Positions 34,501 to 41,692 of a stretch of 64,000 nt of DNA are shown here, piece after piece; position 1 is the stretch's first letter; the number at the start of each line of letters is the position of its first letter. The position numbers were made by a program, and so were the translations under genes. The notes beneath the pieces are model-generated. The model saw only the letters and a program-made list of their open reading frames with translations. It was not told where the DNA came from and made no database searches. Source of the stretch: Oscillospiraceae bacterium (GTDB taxonomy: Bacteria > Bacillota > Clostridia > Oscillospirales > Oscillospiraceae); NCBI GenBank assembly GCA_024697625.1, contig JAILFJ010000172.1, positions 1-64,000 on the forward strand, given 5' to 3'.

Positions 34501-35448
34501 ATCCGTGGGAATCTTGTCCTCTGCAGGTTCCTCAGCGAAAGCTTCGGTCTTCTGCTCGCCGCACACAGCGCAGACATACCGCAGCGACCCGGACTCTGCG
34601 TCGTTCTCTGCCTCAATCCAGATGTGACCAGCCACCTCGCAGGGGAATGCATTCTCCTCTTCAAGGTCCAGGAATCCGCCTTCGGAAGCGACAGCGAAGA
34701 CAACATAGCTGCCAAAAGGATCCAGCGCGTATTCCGCCGCGGTCACACTGCGCAGACCAGGCTCTTCATCCACAGTCAGACGGAGCTCCGCTGCCGCCGG
34801 ATCTTCGCTCAGGGACAGGATCTGTTCCCCGGTCATGCTCCATCCCGCGCTGCAGGGGACATCGCCGAGCATCGCATCGCTGTAGAAGGTGATGCGGGAA
34901 TCCGTACCGGCGAGGAAGATCCTCAGGGTGTTGCCGTCCCTTGTATAGCCGGCGAGAACCTTCTCCAGCTTCACGCCGAAGCCGAGAAATTCCTTTCCGA
35001 GCCAGATTTCGGCGAGCACCTCATTGAGGGGGACGTCTTCTTCCTCCGGCATTTCCGCATCTTCGTCTTCGTCCGCTTCTTTCGCTTCGTCCATCATCTC
35101 CGCGGCTTCTTCCTCAGAGGCTTCGGGCATGCCGTCGACGTCAGTGGCTTCCGCAGCCTCGTCAAGGGTGCCGGGCGCGTTTTCCTCCGCCCCGTCCGGC
35201 GCGGCAGCGGGAGACTCCTCCGACGGCGGGAGCTCCGGATCGTTCAGTGCTTCGTCCGCTTCCGGGAAGACACCGTCTTCATCGGAAAAGGATGGTTCCT
35301 CTCCGGGAAGCATCTCATCCGCTGACTGCTCCGTCAGATCGGGCAAGGACTCTTCCCCGTTGCCTTCAGAAAACACAGAAGGCCCGTAAGAGAGAGTCAT
35401 TGTCAGCACCAGCAGCAGGCTGAGCCATTTTTTCCACAGTGTTTTCAT
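31564..35448 (-). CDS. Second giant secreted surface protein with C-terminal LRRs
   Basis: 1294 residues. Signal peptide 1-28 (WLSLLLVLTMTLSYGPSVFS); a very acidic Glu/Asp/Ala region (30-145); a beta domain with one Cys-pair motif (CAVCGEQK near 297); a stalk of Ig-like repeats (about 360-1130) clearly related to that of the 1867-residue protein (shared RVADDRTLELIP and LTVTVKKTQPT-type segments); an EF-hand loop DKDGDGALSEEE near 1150; and then BspA-type LRRs to the C-terminus (GISSLLGIEKF, LNCSGNALTSL, GESAFEGCAALESV). It ends abruptly within an LRR_5 unit without a cap, so it may be truncated. The ribosome site is AAGGAG. Secreted or adhesive role inferred. Confidence 0.83.
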   Translation of the reverse strand: MKTLWKKWLSLLLVLTMTLSYGPSVFSEGNGEESLPDLTEQSADEMLPGEEPSFSDEDGVFPEADEALNDPELPPSEESPAAAPDGAEENAPGTLDEAAEATDVDGMPEASEEEAAEMMDEAKEADEDEDAEMPEEEDVPLNEVLAEIWLGKEFLGFGVKLEKVLAGYTRDGNTLRIFLAGTDSRITFYSDAMLGDVPCSAGWSMTGEQILSLSEDPAAAELRLTVDEEPGLRSVTAAEYALDPFGSYVVFAVASEGGFLDLEEENAFPCEVAGHIWIEAENDAESGSLRYVCAVCGEQKTEAFAEEPAEDKIPTDAEAPVAGESVTEETAAAETETVSSEAANATAEAEYAEALAALFRAAADSLRLDRDYILMEAGWHPETLAIVGLPDELVDRVTVNWTVEDSEGHADETGAVTVDGNGTVTAEKKGTGYVTATVAYGDLSSKLRCRVDVIEGTVAETVTGASLEIKKVTSELYSTDYARVPVLLVLPQNLGSAASAQSVSNPANDAAEKPEDKGVAIESAAFAEGSNAGTYFSIRVADDRTLELIPTQAAFDNAKKLSSCKGRIVLNGYGWTVTTDELTVTVKKTQPTIKAKAVKFNSFNPGECVELVFTGGTVVSAKEVSNSAAKYVELDGNKLTLTLKDSALDQKFSGKLTLSAEVEGWKDPRPVTVSVSGSKTAAKLTLKPSSLTLNPAARDIATTEAAINMAQYEDSVISVSSIVLGGKAYTAGDVIVEPDPTDGHRLNVSLKDGFDSSKAKSFTVNLAIDRGAGAPAPVGKLTVRTLASTAKDPSMTVKAAGAIHLTVPDSPVTLTVTPKNFASAEYSASKYEQVISSKESTEVSKELFVFSQDGNKVLITENPGKGLKDGTYRVTLTATVAGKELSASATFKVDSAAAAKSASLKAKGSLDVIRPESAVTVTPTLKNWYGHGELSPDDLVFYEGTGKNAAVIAPEKLPFGVTVTEDGASYTVTVKDAAKVNHKTAYSVGMKDETGTVRTATPLKLTVKMGTSKFTQSVKSITLSRNDRYAFEKVVVSAADAALSEIDRVELLANKVSAPFALTDLGDGVCEIHFAGDTVTVPEKTKSARLSLKVFLKGNNSTVANATLPVTVNIVKNDTVKPEAVPVEGTVISHHNFPDQSFREAVAQFDKDGDGALSEEETAAVIVIDCSEKGISSLLGIEKFTALQELNCSGNALTSLDLSANRALTTLNCSGNTALVTCRLPETMTEIPANAFAGDTSLKNMDIPVSVIKIGESAFEGCAALESVTMGNQVATIGKAAFKNCSRLASMQCS

Positions 35449-35484
35449 ACAGTATTCTCCTTCTTTTGAATCGTATGTCTTCCG

Positions 35485-35940
35485 TCAGGGTTCCAGACTG
35501 AGGATGAAGGTGAAGCTGTCGTTCCCCTCACATAAGGTCTCCGCCATGCTCCCGCTTTCACCGAGGACGTAAACGCCGCTGCAGTTGGTAAAGGCCGTCG
35601 AGGCGATCAGGCTGACAGAGCCTGGGATTCGGATGAACTTCAGTTCCCTGCAGTCCTTAAACGCGTTGGGATTGATTGTGGTACAGCCGTCCGGGATTCT
35701 GATATACCGGGCTGCGATTCCTTCAAAGGCCGATTCCTCGATCACCGTCATGTCTTTCGGCAGGGTGAAGGATTCCGATCCTTCCGGCGCCCAGCCCGCG
35801 ACCAGCGTGGCTGAATGGGTTACCGGTCTGCTGAAATCATAGGGCTCTTCATTCAAAAACCAGCCAAGGAAGGTCCAGCCGGTGAAGGTCGGGTCGGTCT
35901 CCGGGCGGGGAACCTGATCACCGCAGGAGAGGCCTGTCAC
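35485..35940 (-). pseudogene. Orphan C-terminal fragment of a BspA-like LRR protein
   Basis: A 151-codon frame opening at GTG 35938-35940. It begins in the middle of a Listeria-Bacteroides repeat (PTFTGWTFLGWFLNEEPYDF, normally preceded by a beta strand) and continues with two LRR_5 units (VIEESAFEGIAARYIRIPDG, then NPNAFKDCRELKFIRIPGS) and the usual terminal cap (GSMAETLCEGNDSFTF). It has no signal peptide. It is 36 bp upstream of the LRR gene, which itself lacks such a cap. It reads as the tail of a gene cut by rearrangement. Confidence 0.65.
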
Positions 35941-36024
35941 ATCTCCGACGGCGGTCTCGAGTATGAATATGATGTCGATGCCGAGAACGGCTCCATCCTG
36001 AAGTTTGAAAAAGACTGGGACTGA
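35941..36024 (+). pseudogene. C-terminal remnant of a PepSY-domain protein
   Basis: On the plus strand this encodes ISDGGLEYEYDVDAENGSI then LKFEKDWD and a stop, the typical final strand of a PepSY domain (YEYDIDAETG-x-IL). Nothing upstream continues the domain: at about 35940 the sequence turns into the opposite-strand LRR fragment. A terminator follows the stop. Confidence 0.6.
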
Positions 36025-36042
36025 GCCTGAGTCCGAAAAGTC

Positions 36043-36077
36043 TGTCGGAAGCCTTTGCCGCTTCCGGCAGCTTTTTT
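36043..36077 (+). terminator. Terminator behind the PepSY remnant
   Basis: A 10-bp stem (36043-36052 with 36060-36069, one G-U) and T6 at 36072-36077. It also lies downstream of the convergent VWA gene. Confidence 0.8.
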
Positions 36078-36087
36078 ATTCTCTGTT

Positions 36088-37665
36088 TCAGCCCGAATAG
36101 TTCTTCATCTGATCGATAATCAGCTTTCCTACCGTATCGGCAAACTGTGAGAAGTCGCGGATCCTGACAAAGTCCTGTCCGTATACCATCCTTGCAGAGG
36201 GCAGGTCCACGTCCTCGCCGGTAAATACACAGGTGACCGAAACCCCGTCTGCCCGCAGGCGGCGGACCTCATGGGCCGTATCGGTCAGCGCCCGGATGTC
36301 ATCGTAGCTGGTGCCGACGTCCTTCTCGTCCTTTCGGATCTTCGCAATATCCAGGGGCTTCACATCCGAGAGAACGATCAGCATCTTATGCTCGTAATCC
36401 GTCCGGGACATCAGGTTCCCCGCCGCCCGGATCGCCAGTCCGTCCCGGTTGCAGCCCTCGGTGTAATAATCAAAGATCCCGCTGTTATCCCCGGAATCGG
36501 AATAGTCGTTAAACAGCCGCAGGACCGTGAAGCCGCTCATGGAGCAGAAGCTCATCACACGGCAGGGGACACGGCATCTCGACAGCGCCTCTGCGATGAT
36601 ATACGCCTGTGACGAAATCTTTGCCGCTCTGGTATACTGCGAGTGGGATGCGTCCAGAAAAATGTCCACACTGATGTCGCCGGCATTCGCGTTCTCGGTT
36701 CTGGTAAAAACTCTCTCATCGCCCAGCTTTGCGGCTCTCCAGGCCAGCGCCGGATTGACGCTGCCGGAGCCGGCCTTCACCGGTGCGGGCTGCATATGCA
36801 GGAGGACCGAATTCATGATCCCTGTACTGAGCTTCGAGATCAGCAGCCTGTTCTGAAGCAGGTTCTTCTGGTAATACGCGCGGTTGTTCGCGATGAGCTC
36901 CGCCTGACGCTTTCTCTGATGCATCTCGAAGGTGCTGTAAACGCCGTGGAGCTCGACGATCTCGCCTCTGGTATAAAAGAGGTGGGTGAACCTGTGGTTC
37001 CCGCTGCAGAGCTGCTTCTCGAGCCGTGCGACATATTCCGGCGGGTAGATGGACTTCCCGAATTTTGTCTCCAGAAAGGCGCGCAGCTCCGGCTCCGTCA
37101 GCTTTGTGCTGAGGGAATAGTCATGGGTCCATGCGGCTGTGCTTCCGCCGTAGAGGTCCTTTTCGTGTATGACAATGCGGCCTCTCTGCAGAAAGGTGTC
37201 GACAGAAAGCCTTCTGAAACGGGGCAGCCGATACTTCAGGCGAATCTTTCCGTCACCGCAGAGTCCGTAACGCTCGTAGAAGAAACTTCTGGCGGTTTCG
37301 ACGACTTCATCCGTCGTCATCCCGTCCTCCAGCCTCAGCTCCGCCTCCTCCGGGGCGGGGCGGATTCTCTCCAGAACAGGGCGGGCGGGAAGCTCAGCGC
37401 GGAACAGGATCGGTTCCAGCGCGTTCCAGAAGATACTCTCGTACACGGCGGCATCTCTGTAGCTGTCAAGCATCCTGAAGAGCATCTCCAGCTTCTCGTA
37501 TTCATAATGGCGTCTGGCCGAGCCGTAGATGATGTTCCAGTAGATATCCACGTTGCCGTTCCGGTCATAGGCCTTAAAGTCCGGCGCAAAAGAATAGTCT
37601 TTTGCGCAGTTCCAAATGATGTTGTCTGCGCGCCTTTTCTGGAGGTCTGTGATCGTCTGGTTCAT
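36088..37665 (-). CDS. CobT-like VWA protein, partner of a MoxR ATPase
   Basis: 525 residues. The C-terminal 190 residues are a von Willebrand A domain with the metal site D-A-S-H-S (DIFLDASHSQYTRAAK, near 345), close to the D-x-S-x-S consensus, and further VLSDVKPLD and VTCVFTGEDVD. The N-terminal half is mostly helical, with an acidic AAA-partner region and conserved aromatic residues. This pattern resembles CobT-type VWA proteins that work with AAA+ chaperones. The gene is 55 bp behind the MoxR ATPase. MoxR/VWA pairs mature or remodel enzyme complexes or insert metals. The client here is unknown. Confidence 0.78.
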   Translation of the reverse strand: MNQTITDLQKRRADNIIWNCAKDYSFAPDFKAYDRNGNVDIYWNIIYGSARRHYEYEKLEMLFRMLDSYRDAAVYESIFWNALEPILFRAELPARPVLERIRPAPEEAELRLEDGMTTDEVVETARSFFYERYGLCGDGKIRLKYRLPRFRRLSVDTFLQRGRIVIHEKDLYGGSTAAWTHDYSLSTKLTEPELRAFLETKFGKSIYPPEYVARLEKQLCSGNHRFTHLFYTRGEIVELHGVYSTFEMHQRKRQAELIANNRAYYQKNLLQNRLLISKLSTGIMNSVLLHMQPAPVKAGSGSVNPALAWRAAKLGDERVFTRTENANAGDISVDIFLDASHSQYTRAAKISSQAYIIAEALSRCRVPCRVMSFCSMSGFTVLRLFNDYSDSGDNSGIFDYYTEGCNRDGLAIRAAGNLMSRTDYEHKMLIVLSDVKPLDIAKIRKDEKDVGTSYDDIRALTDTAHEVRRLRADGVSVTCVFTGEDVDLPSARMVYGQDFVRIRDFSQFADTVGKLIIDQMKNYSG

Positions 37666-37720
37666 AGCAGCTTTTCAGGAGGGGAGTAGGGGGACGGTTT
37701 GTGATCCGGCGGTCCGTCTG

Positions 37721-38644
37721 TCAGGCGTCGACGGCAGAGAAAATATCCTCTCTCATCAGTTTGCCGTCGATCCTGGCGGAGACAATATCTTCGACGAGGG
37801 TTCTCTCAAATTCATCGAAGCTCTTGTTGATGATCCCGATGTTCAGCGCGTCGCGCATGGACAGGCCGTGATAAACCAGATTGACGGCCGCAAGCAGGCC
37901 TCTCAGGTCCAGTGCCTTTGTCGAGATCTCGGAGCTCTCGCACTTCCGCCGGATCTCTTCAAAGAGCGCCGTGAGCTGCGCTGCAAACTCCGTCTTCAGC
38001 TTCGGATACTGCTGCAGAAGAAGCTTCTCGAGATTCGTGCCCGAGATGACGGGCATGTTGATGACCATGAAGCGGGAGGCCAGCGCCTCGTTGAGTTCAC
38101 GGGTCCCCGCATAGCCGTAGTTCATCGTGGCAATAAACCGGGTCGCCGGAGCAAGACGGATCCGGCTGTAGCCGGGGACGTCGATGATCCTGCGGAAGTC
38201 AAGCGTCGCATGGAGGACGGCAAGGGATTCGTTCTTCGCCATGTTGATCTCATCCAGAATGCCGAAGCCGCCCGCCTCGGCGCAGGCATAGATCGGCCCC
38301 TTGCGGAACGAAACCTCTCCGTTCCGGAAGGTGTCCGTCCCGATCAGGCCCGAGGCGTCGGTGTTCAGATAAAAGGAGATGTCCCATTCCGGCCTTCCGA
38401 AGACGGCGGAGAGATTCTCGGCAAAGACATTTTTACCGGTCGCCTTGGGGCCGACGAGCAGAATATTCTCCCCGGAGAGAAGGGCGGTGAGCGCGAGCTG
38501 CCAGATCTCTTTTCCGTAGTATCTGAACTTTGGGGAAGGAATCCGGATCCTGTCCGTCTCTGCGACAGGATAGTCTCTCCGGTACTGCTCGATGCGGGAA
38601 ATCAGATGCTCCGCTATGCCCTCCTGCCTCAAAAAATCAAGCAT
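37721..38644 (-). CDS. MoxR family AAA+ ATPase
   Basis: 307 residues, single AAA+ domain. Walker A is LVGPKATGKN (Asn in place of the common Thr/Ser at the last position), Walker B GFGILDEINMA, sensor-1 FIATMNYGY, and an arginine-finger region ELNEALASRFMVINMP. The C-terminal lid is helical. The ribosome site GGAGGAGGG precedes ATG 38644. First gene of a two-gene operon with a strong promoter and a palindrome in its 60-base leader. Confidence 0.87.
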   Translation of the reverse strand: MLDFLRQEGIAEHLISRIEQYRRDYPVAETDRIRIPSPKFRYYGKEIWQLALTALLSGENILLVGPKATGKNVFAENLSAVFGRPEWDISFYLNTDASGLIGTDTFRNGEVSFRKGPIYACAEAGGFGILDEINMAKNESLAVLHATLDFRRIIDVPGYSRIRLAPATRFIATMNYGYAGTRELNEALASRFMVINMPVISGTNLEKLLLQQYPKLKTEFAAQLTALFEEIRRKCESSEISTKALDLRGLLAAVNLVYHGLSMRDALNIGIINKSFDEFERTLVEDIVSARIDGKLMREDIFSAVDA

Positions 38645-38672
38645 AATCCTGAACCCTCCTCCGGACTTCTGC

Positions 38673-38688
38673 AGTGTATGAATACACT
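38673..38688. promoter_or_regulatory. Palindrome in the leader of the MoxR/VWA operon
   Basis: Perfect 7-bp arms AGTGTAT-GA-ATACACT between the promoter and the ribosome site, a position suited to a repressor roadblock. Confidence 0.55.
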
Positions 38689-38713
38689 TATATTAATGAA
38701 AGTATTTTCGTAA

Positions 38714-38742
38714 ATTTTATTATGATCCACCCTGTTTGTCAA
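38714..38742 (-). promoter_or_regulatory. Promoter of the MoxR/VWA operon
   Basis: On the minus strand consensus TTGACA (38737-38742), 17 bp, TAAAAT (38714-38719). Confidence 0.8.
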
Positions 38743-38799
38743 TATCATCTGCCTGTAAAAACTGCATGTATTTCCCCTCGTACACCCTGCAGCCGGAAG

Positions 38800-39693
38800 C
38801 TACCGGTTCAGGAGAACCACCGCGGACAGAATCAGAAGAATACCGAGTCCGGAGAGCAGGGTCAGCGGCTCTGAAAAGACCAGAATCCCGAAGATCGCCG
38901 CGACCATCGGCTCGACGGTTGCGAGGATCCCTGCCCGGCTTGCCTCCACGCTGCGCAGGCCGAGTGTATAGGCCAGAAAGGGGATCACAGCCGTCACCAG
39001 AGCCGTCAGGCAGCAGAACAGCAGCAGCGCGGGAAGCTCCTCCGTCCCTGCGAAGATCTGCAGCATTTCGGCGGGCTGACAGATCAGCCAGGAACCCGCC
39101 GCTGCGAACACGAAGGTATAGGTCGTGACGGTGTACGGAGAGTACCGGCGCAGTGCAACGGTGCCCAGAATGCTGTACAGCCCGTAACCGATGCCGGAAC
39201 CGAGCCCGACCAGCAGCCCCGTCAGCGTCATCCCCTCTCCGGAGAATCCGGACACCAGCACACAGCCGGCGAAGGCGAGAAGCAGCGCCAGGAGCTTCTT
39301 CCGTGTCAGTTTTTCATGGAAGAACAGCACCGACATCAGCATGATCCAGATGGGAGATGTATAGAGGAGGATCGCCGCAGCAGAGAGCGGCATCATCCTG
39401 ATGGCGGTAAAATAGCAGACGGTAAAGAACAGGATGCTCCCCCATCCCAGGCCAAGAAAAAGCGGAATGTCCCGTACGGAGATCCGGAAACCGGCGGGGT
39501 CCCTGATCAGCAGCAGGATACAGAAACTCAGCGCCGCCAGTGTCACCCGGATCGACACAATCTGGATGGAGCTGAAGCCGGCGCTGCCGAGCCTTCTGAC
39601 AAAGATACCCATGCTGCCCCAGAAGCAGCCGGCAAGAACAATCAGCGCCGGACCGATATTCCGTCTGTTTTTCTCTGACATATGCTTCTGCAT
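38800..39693 (-). CDS. DMT superfamily (EamA) transporter
   Basis: 297 residues with ten hydrophobic helices in two EamA halves (for example ALIVLAGCFWGSMGIFVRRL at the start of half 1 and LVGLGSGIGYGLYSILGTVA at the start of half 2). EamA proteins usually export amino acids or other metabolites. The substrate cannot be read. Start at 39693 behind GAAGGAG. Confidence 0.85.
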   Translation of the reverse strand: MQKHMSEKNRRNIGPALIVLAGCFWGSMGIFVRRLGSAGFSSIQIVSIRVTLAALSFCILLLIRDPAGFRISVRDIPLFLGLGWGSILFFTVCYFTAIRMMPLSAAAILLYTSPIWIMLMSVLFFHEKLTRKKLLALLLAFAGCVLVSGFSGEGMTLTGLLVGLGSGIGYGLYSILGTVALRRYSPYTVTTYTFVFAAAGSWLICQPAEMLQIFAGTEELPALLLFCCLTALVTAVIPFLAYTLGLRSVEASRAGILATVEPMVAAIFGILVFSEPLTLLSGLGILLILSAVVLLNR

Positions 39694-39935
39694 ACTGTGT
39701 CTTTCTCCTTCTGGGAACAGCCTGTTTCATGCTTTTTTATCTCTCGAAAAACAATGGACATCAGTCTGTTTCTCTGTTAGAATACAGTTTCAGAATACAG
39801 TTTGAATCCCAATACTGACGGACTGGCGGAAGCGGGAGCATCTCTGAAACAGGCCGACCCTGGAAGCGGCATGGTAACGGTACTGCCGCCTGAACAGCCG
39901 GCGCAGTGTCTTGTCTTTCCCTTTGATACCGCCTG

Positions 39936-40751
39936 TCAGTTCTTTCTGTCAATATAGTCGCAGGCAGAGAGCGCTGCGATATTTCCTTCTCCGACAGCCT
40001 TGGCCAGCTGCAGAGGCTTGCCCGTGCAGTCCCCCGCAGCAAATACGCCCGGGACTGCAGTAGCCATATGCCGGTCGACAAGGATCCCTCCGTTTTCATA
40101 CGTGAGGCCGGGCACAAGCTGTGTGACGGAAACGGTGTCTTTGATAATGAAGACACCGTCGACCGTATGCTCCTCTCCGGCAAAGACCAGCTTTTCCGCC
40201 TTCTCGTTGCCGGTGATTTCGTAGCGTCCGTTTTTCGGAAAGCGAAGGACGCTGCATCCGATCCCCTCCAGGAAATCCGCGTCGTGCACGGCTTCCTCCC
40301 CGCCGCCGACGACCGCGACGGTTTTACCGCGATAGAGCATGCCGTCACAGGTGGCACAGTAACTCACACCGCGGCCGAGGAACTCCGACTCGCCGGGGTA
40401 GAGCTTTTCGCGGGTAATTCCGGCCGTGATGATGACGCTCTTCGCCATATAATAGTCACTGCCGACCGCAATCCCGAAGCTGTCATCCATCGGCAGTACG
40501 GAGAGGGCCCGGCCTTCGATCATCACAGCGCCGGTTTCTGTGAGCTGGCGGTGGAAAAGCTCGGACATCTCCGCTCCGCTCATGGGTGGGAGACCGGGGT
40601 AGTTTGTGATCTTTTCTGCCTTATACAGGCCGCTGGTTTCATACCGGTTGGCGGCAACGGCAACGGTCTTGCCGCGGTTCTTCAGGGTCATGGCTGCGCT
40701 CGTCGCTGCGGCTCCGCCGCCGATGATGAATACGTCATAGATCTGGTCCAT
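39936..40751 (-). CDS. Short thioredoxin reductase-like flavoprotein lacking the HRRxxxR segment
   Basis: 271 residues; typical thioredoxin reductases have about 305-315. FAD motif VFIIGGGAAATSAA at the N-terminus, ITNYPGLP, the redox-active CATCDG, a second Rossmann GGGEEAV, and the C-terminal FAD motif GVFAAGDCTGKPLQLAKAVGEG are all present. The missing part lies after the second Rossmann turn: the strand VLRFPKNGRYEITG replaces the HRRDEFRA-type segment that binds the 2'-phosphate of NADPH. Ferredoxin- or flavin-driven reductases of Clostridia also lack this motif, so the electron donor may not be NADPH. No thioredoxin gene is adjacent. Confidence 0.8.
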   Translation of the reverse strand: MDQIYDVFIIGGGAAATSAAMTLKNRGKTVAVAANRYETSGLYKAEKITNYPGLPPMSGAEMSELFHRQLTETGAVMIEGRALSVLPMDDSFGIAVGSDYYMAKSVIITAGITREKLYPGESEFLGRGVSYCATCDGMLYRGKTVAVVGGGEEAVHDADFLEGIGCSVLRFPKNGRYEITGNEKAEKLVFAGEEHTVDGVFIIKDTVSVTQLVPGLTYENGGILVDRHMATAVPGVFAAGDCTGKPLQLAKAVGEGNIAALSACDYIDRKN

Positions 40752-40800
40752 TTGATAATCACTCCTGTAGCGTTTTGTTTGTTTTTTGGATACTCTATCT

Positions 40801-40812
40801 GACTTTAAAGTC
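40801..40812. promoter_or_regulatory. 12-bp perfect palindrome between divergent genes
   Basis: GACTTTAAAGTC lies between the thioredoxin reductase-like gene and the membrane-protein gene and could be an operator. I cannot place a convincing promoter beside it. Confidence 0.35.
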
Positions 40813-40858
40813 GATTTTATATTCTCACATCTCAGTCATGTCAGAAAGCAGGTGTTTT

Positions 40859-41671
40859 ATGGAGCATGAAGGAAGAAATCCCGTCTGGGTCAGGTGGCTG
40901 ATCGCGGTACTGCTGCTTGCGGTGGCGCTGGTGTCGTTCATCCCTCTGGCAGAGCGGGCCGAAGCGCAGGAAACCCATGAGCAGACCGTGCAGGCCATCG
41001 ACCAGAAGATTGAGACGGTTCTGAAGCTTACCGCAACCTCTACCGTCGCCTCTGCAGGGCTCTCCGCCATCCCGGGAGATACCGCAACACCGATCGCGGA
41101 AAAACTTGCGGATTTCTCGGAGTATTTTTTGGTGATACTCAGCGTGCTGTATGCCGAAAAGTATCTGCTCACCATCATCGGGGCAGCGACATTCCGGATC
41201 CTGATCCCGGCAGCCTGCCTGATTGCCGCGCTTGGGCTGGTATGGAGTCCCGTCGCGATGAGAAAGCTCGCGGGGAAGCTCTTTACGGTCGGGATTGCTC
41301 TTTATCTGGTCATCCCCCTGAGCATACAGGTCTCGGATATGATCTATGCCACCTATCAGACATCCATCGATTCTACCATCGCTTCCGCCGAGCAGCTTGC
41401 AGACGACGCAGCCGGACTCGCGGAGGAATCAGACGGGGCGGAGGAAAGCCCGGGCCTGATCAGCGGAATCATAAGCCGTCTCACGGAAGGAGCGGAAACC
41501 CTCACCGAACGGGCTGCGGAGATTCTGAACCGCTTTGTTGAGACCCTGGCCGTGATGATCGTAACCTCCTGCGTGATCCCGATTCTCGTGCTTCTCTTCT
41601 TCCTCTGGATCATCAAGCTCCTTACCGGCGTCGAGATTGCCCCTCCGCCGATTCCGCGCAGGCATGTCTGA
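40859..41671 (+). CDS. Uncharacterised membrane protein
   Basis: 270 residues from ATG 40859, behind AGCAGGTG; two upstream in-frame ATGs lack ribosome sites. One helix near the N-terminus (WLIAVLLLAVALVSFIPL), then about 55 residues outside, three closely spaced helices (about 85-165), a 70-residue soluble segment rich in Glu, Ala and Ser predicted to be helical, and a last helix (VIVTSCVIPILVLLFFLWII) before the Pro-rich end PPPIPRRHV. I do not recognise the family. The layout suggests a small envelope protein or a sensor without catalytic domain. Confidence 0.7.
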   Translation: MEHEGRNPVWVRWLIAVLLLAVALVSFIPLAERAEAQETHEQTVQAIDQKIETVLKLTATSTVASAGLSAIPGDTATPIAEKLADFSEYFLVILSVLYAEKYLLTIIGAATFRILIPAACLIAALGLVWSPVAMRKLAGKLFTVGIALYLVIPLSIQVSDMIYATYQTSIDSTIASAEQLADDAAGLAEESDGAEESPGLISGIISRLTEGAETLTERAAEILNRFVETLAVMIVTSCVIPILVLLFFLWIIKLLTGVEIAPPPIPRRHV

Positions 41672-41692
41672 CAGACGTGCCTGCATTTTTTT
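41658..41692 (+). terminator. Terminator of the membrane-protein gene
   Basis: A long stem beginning GCAGGCA and ending TGCCTGC overlaps the stop codon, followed by seven T (41686-41692). Confidence 0.8.
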
